The translations under genes and the position numbers were made by a program. 7,568 nucleotides of DNA from Burkholderiales bacterium (GTDB lineage Bacteria; Pseudomonadota; Gammaproteobacteria; Burkholderiales; Burkholderiaceae_C): contig CANHBY010000053.1 of NCBI GenBank assembly GCA_947458895.1, positions 1 to 7,568 on the forward strand, read 5' to 3'. The notes beneath the pieces are model-generated. The model had not been told where the DNA came from and searched no databases. It worked only from the letters and a program-made list of their open reading frames with translations. Each line of letters opens with the position of its first letter. Within the stretch, counting starts at the first letter, position 1. Positions 6,672-7,568 of the stretch are shown piece by piece.

Positions 6672-7475
6672 ATGTTCTTTATGAGGCGAATTTTTGAATT
6701 TTTATTGCTCAGCATGTTTATTTCTGTGGGCGCCCTCGCGCAGACCATTGTGGAGCCCGTTCTTGGCGCTGGTGATATCGTGCGAGTTACCGTTTTCCAC
6801 AATCCCGATTTGAGTACAGAATCCCGAATCAATGAGTTAGGACAAATAACTTTTCCTTTGATTGGGAAAGTGGCGTTGGGTGGCCTTTCAGTGACTGCAG
6901 CCCAAGATAAAATCGCCAAGCAACTTAAAGACGGTGGTTTTGTTGTCAAGCCGCAAGTGAGCATTTCACTCGTTCAAGTGAAAAGTAGCCAGGTTTCGGT
7001 TCTTGGGCAGGTGGCAAAACCTGGCCGATATCCCATCGAAACCGTGAACACCCGGGTATCGGAAGTTATTGCGGCAGCCGGCGGGGTTTTGCCGGCTGGC
7101 TCAGATATTGTGACCCTCGTGGGCACCCGAAATAGCCAGCCGGTTAAATACGATATCGACTTACCTACTATTCTCCAAACGGGCGCACGCGACCAAGACA
7201 TGGTTGTTGCCAACGGTGACATCATCCACGTAGACCGTGCGCCAAACTTCTTCATCTATGGAGAAGTTCAAAGGCCAGGCGCCTTTCGGTGGGAGCGTGG
7301 CATGACCGTCCTGCAGGCGATGGCACAGGCCGGTGGTCTCACCCAACGCGGTACCGAGCGGGGCATTCGAATCCACCGGCGTAATCCCCAAGGAGGCACC
7401 AACATCATCGAGCCAAAAATGGTCGATCCCATTGATCGAGATGACGTGGTCTACGTCCGCGAATCGATTTTCTGA
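6672..7475 (+). CDS. epsE: EpsE-type polysaccharide export protein (Poly_export plus two SLBB domains)
   Basis: A 267-residue periplasmic/outer-membrane protein of the Wza-like OPX family, forming the exit channel for exopolysaccharide. The signal peptide covers residues 1-23 (Arg5-Arg6, hydrophobic core 7-19, cut after ALA). There is no lipobox, unlike Wza, which is usual for the EpsE branch. The Poly_export domain lies at about 29-103 (LGAGDIVRVTVFHNPDLS at 31-48). Two SLBB segments follow: one from about 107 (VSVLGQVAKPGRYPIE, 108-123) and one from about 193 (FFIYGEVQRPGAFRW, 193-207). The ATG at 6672 has AAAGGG 7 nt upstream; a second ATG at 6681 would shorten the leader but lacks such a site. 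An EpsF-like gene starts 9 nt downstream, as in Methylobacillus-type eps clusters. Composition is AT-richer than the upstream genes, most so at the 5' end. The epsD that normally precedes it appears broken. Confidence 0.92.
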   Translation: MFFMRRIFEFLLLSMFISVGALAQTIVEPVLGAGDIVRVTVFHNPDLSTESRINELGQITFPLIGKVALGGLSVTAAQDKIAKQLKDGGFVVKPQVSISLVQVKSSQVSVLGQVAKPGRYPIETVNTRVSEVIAAAGGVLPAGSDIVTLVGTRNSQPVKYDIDLPTILQTGARDQDMVVANGDIIHVDRAPNFFIYGEVQRPGAFRWERGMTVLQAMAQAGGLTQRGTERGIRIHRRNPQGGTNIIEPKMVDPIDRDDVVYVRESIF

Positions 7476-7484
7476 GGTTCAATC

Positions 7485-7568
7485 ATGCCCATGTCATTTT
7501 CGCAATACCTGAGAATCATTTGGTCCAGAAAGTGGTTGGCGCTTTTTTTATTTGTGGTCGTAGCTGGG
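7485..7568 (+). CDS. epsF: EpsF/Wzz-like chain-length determinant protein (N-terminal 28 residues; runs off right edge)
   Basis: Twenty-eight open codons follow epsE by 9 nt, with GAGG (7474-7477, overlapping the epsE stop) 7 nt before the ATG. The peptide begins MSFSQYLRIIWSRKW and continues into a hydrophobic run (LALFLFVVVAG). This is the layout of Wzz/EpsF proteins: a short cytoplasmic, positively charged N-terminus, then the first transmembrane helix. Such proteins sit in the inner membrane, set polysaccharide chain length and contact the EpsE channel. A second ATG at 7491 is an alternative start, but the spacing from GAGG favours 7485. The assignment rests on gene order and the N-terminal pattern, because the diagnostic periplasmic and C-terminal parts are outside the window. 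Confidence 0.8.
   Translation, partial: MPMSFSQYLRIIWSRKWLALFLFVVVAG

Noticed and set aside
6542..6964. Minus-strand 140-codon frame across the epsE 5' end
   Set aside because: It overlaps the signal peptide and Poly_export domain of epsE, has no recognisable domain and no convincing ribosome site.
1..7568. CRISPR array, tRNA/rRNA genes, insertion sequences
   Set aside because: No regularly spaced repeats, no cloverleaf-like or rRNA-like segments, and no transposase or terminal inverted repeats were seen on either strand.

Overview
The window looks like chromosomal DNA of a betaproteobacterium in the order Burkholderiales, probably Comamonadaceae-like. This rests on protein character and gene order: a ~1320-residue DUF3683/FAD/Fe-S dehydrogenase, then a HIT protein, a DUF971 protein and UbiE. 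The left ~6.1 kb is moderately GC-rich with dense coding. The right end is visibly AT-richer and opens an exopolysaccharide (EPS) cluster.

Layout. (1) Positions 1-352, minus strand: N-terminal half of a glycerophosphodiester phosphodiesterase (UgpQ type), running off the left edge. (2) 353-545: divergent intergenic region with a 9-bp direct repeat and an overlapping inverted repeat just upstream of the next gene. (3) 546-6122, plus strand: a compact four-gene run of fused flavin/iron-sulfur dehydrogenase, HIT protein (GTGA overlap), DUF971 protein and ubiE, probably one transcription unit. (4) 6123-6671: about 550 bp without an intact recognisable gene. Its first half holds a lipoprotein-type signal peptide and two reading-frame fragments that look like the wreck of an epsD-type peptidyl-prolyl isomerase. 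Its second half is AT-rich, carries short direct repeats and probably holds the epsE promoter. (5) 6672-7475: epsE, an outer-membrane polysaccharide export protein. (6) 7485-7568: first 28 codons of an EpsF/Wzz-like chain-length determinant, running off the right edge.

How the genes work together. The dehydrogenase is predicted to oxidise a D-2-hydroxyacid on FAD and pass electrons through two 4Fe-4S clusters and cysteine-rich CCG domains to a membrane acceptor, plausibly ubiquinone. UbiE, encoded in the same run, makes ubiquinone. The DUF971 protein belongs to a domain family also found attached to an Fe-S assembly factor in plants. EpsE and EpsF are the outer- and inner-membrane parts of a Wzx/Wzy-type export route.

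No wholly new system is evident. The points most worth a second look are the decayed epsD in front of an intact epsE, the EPS cluster lying directly after ubiE where ubiJ/ubiB-type genes are commonly found in relatives, and the repeat architecture ahead of the dehydrogenase gene.
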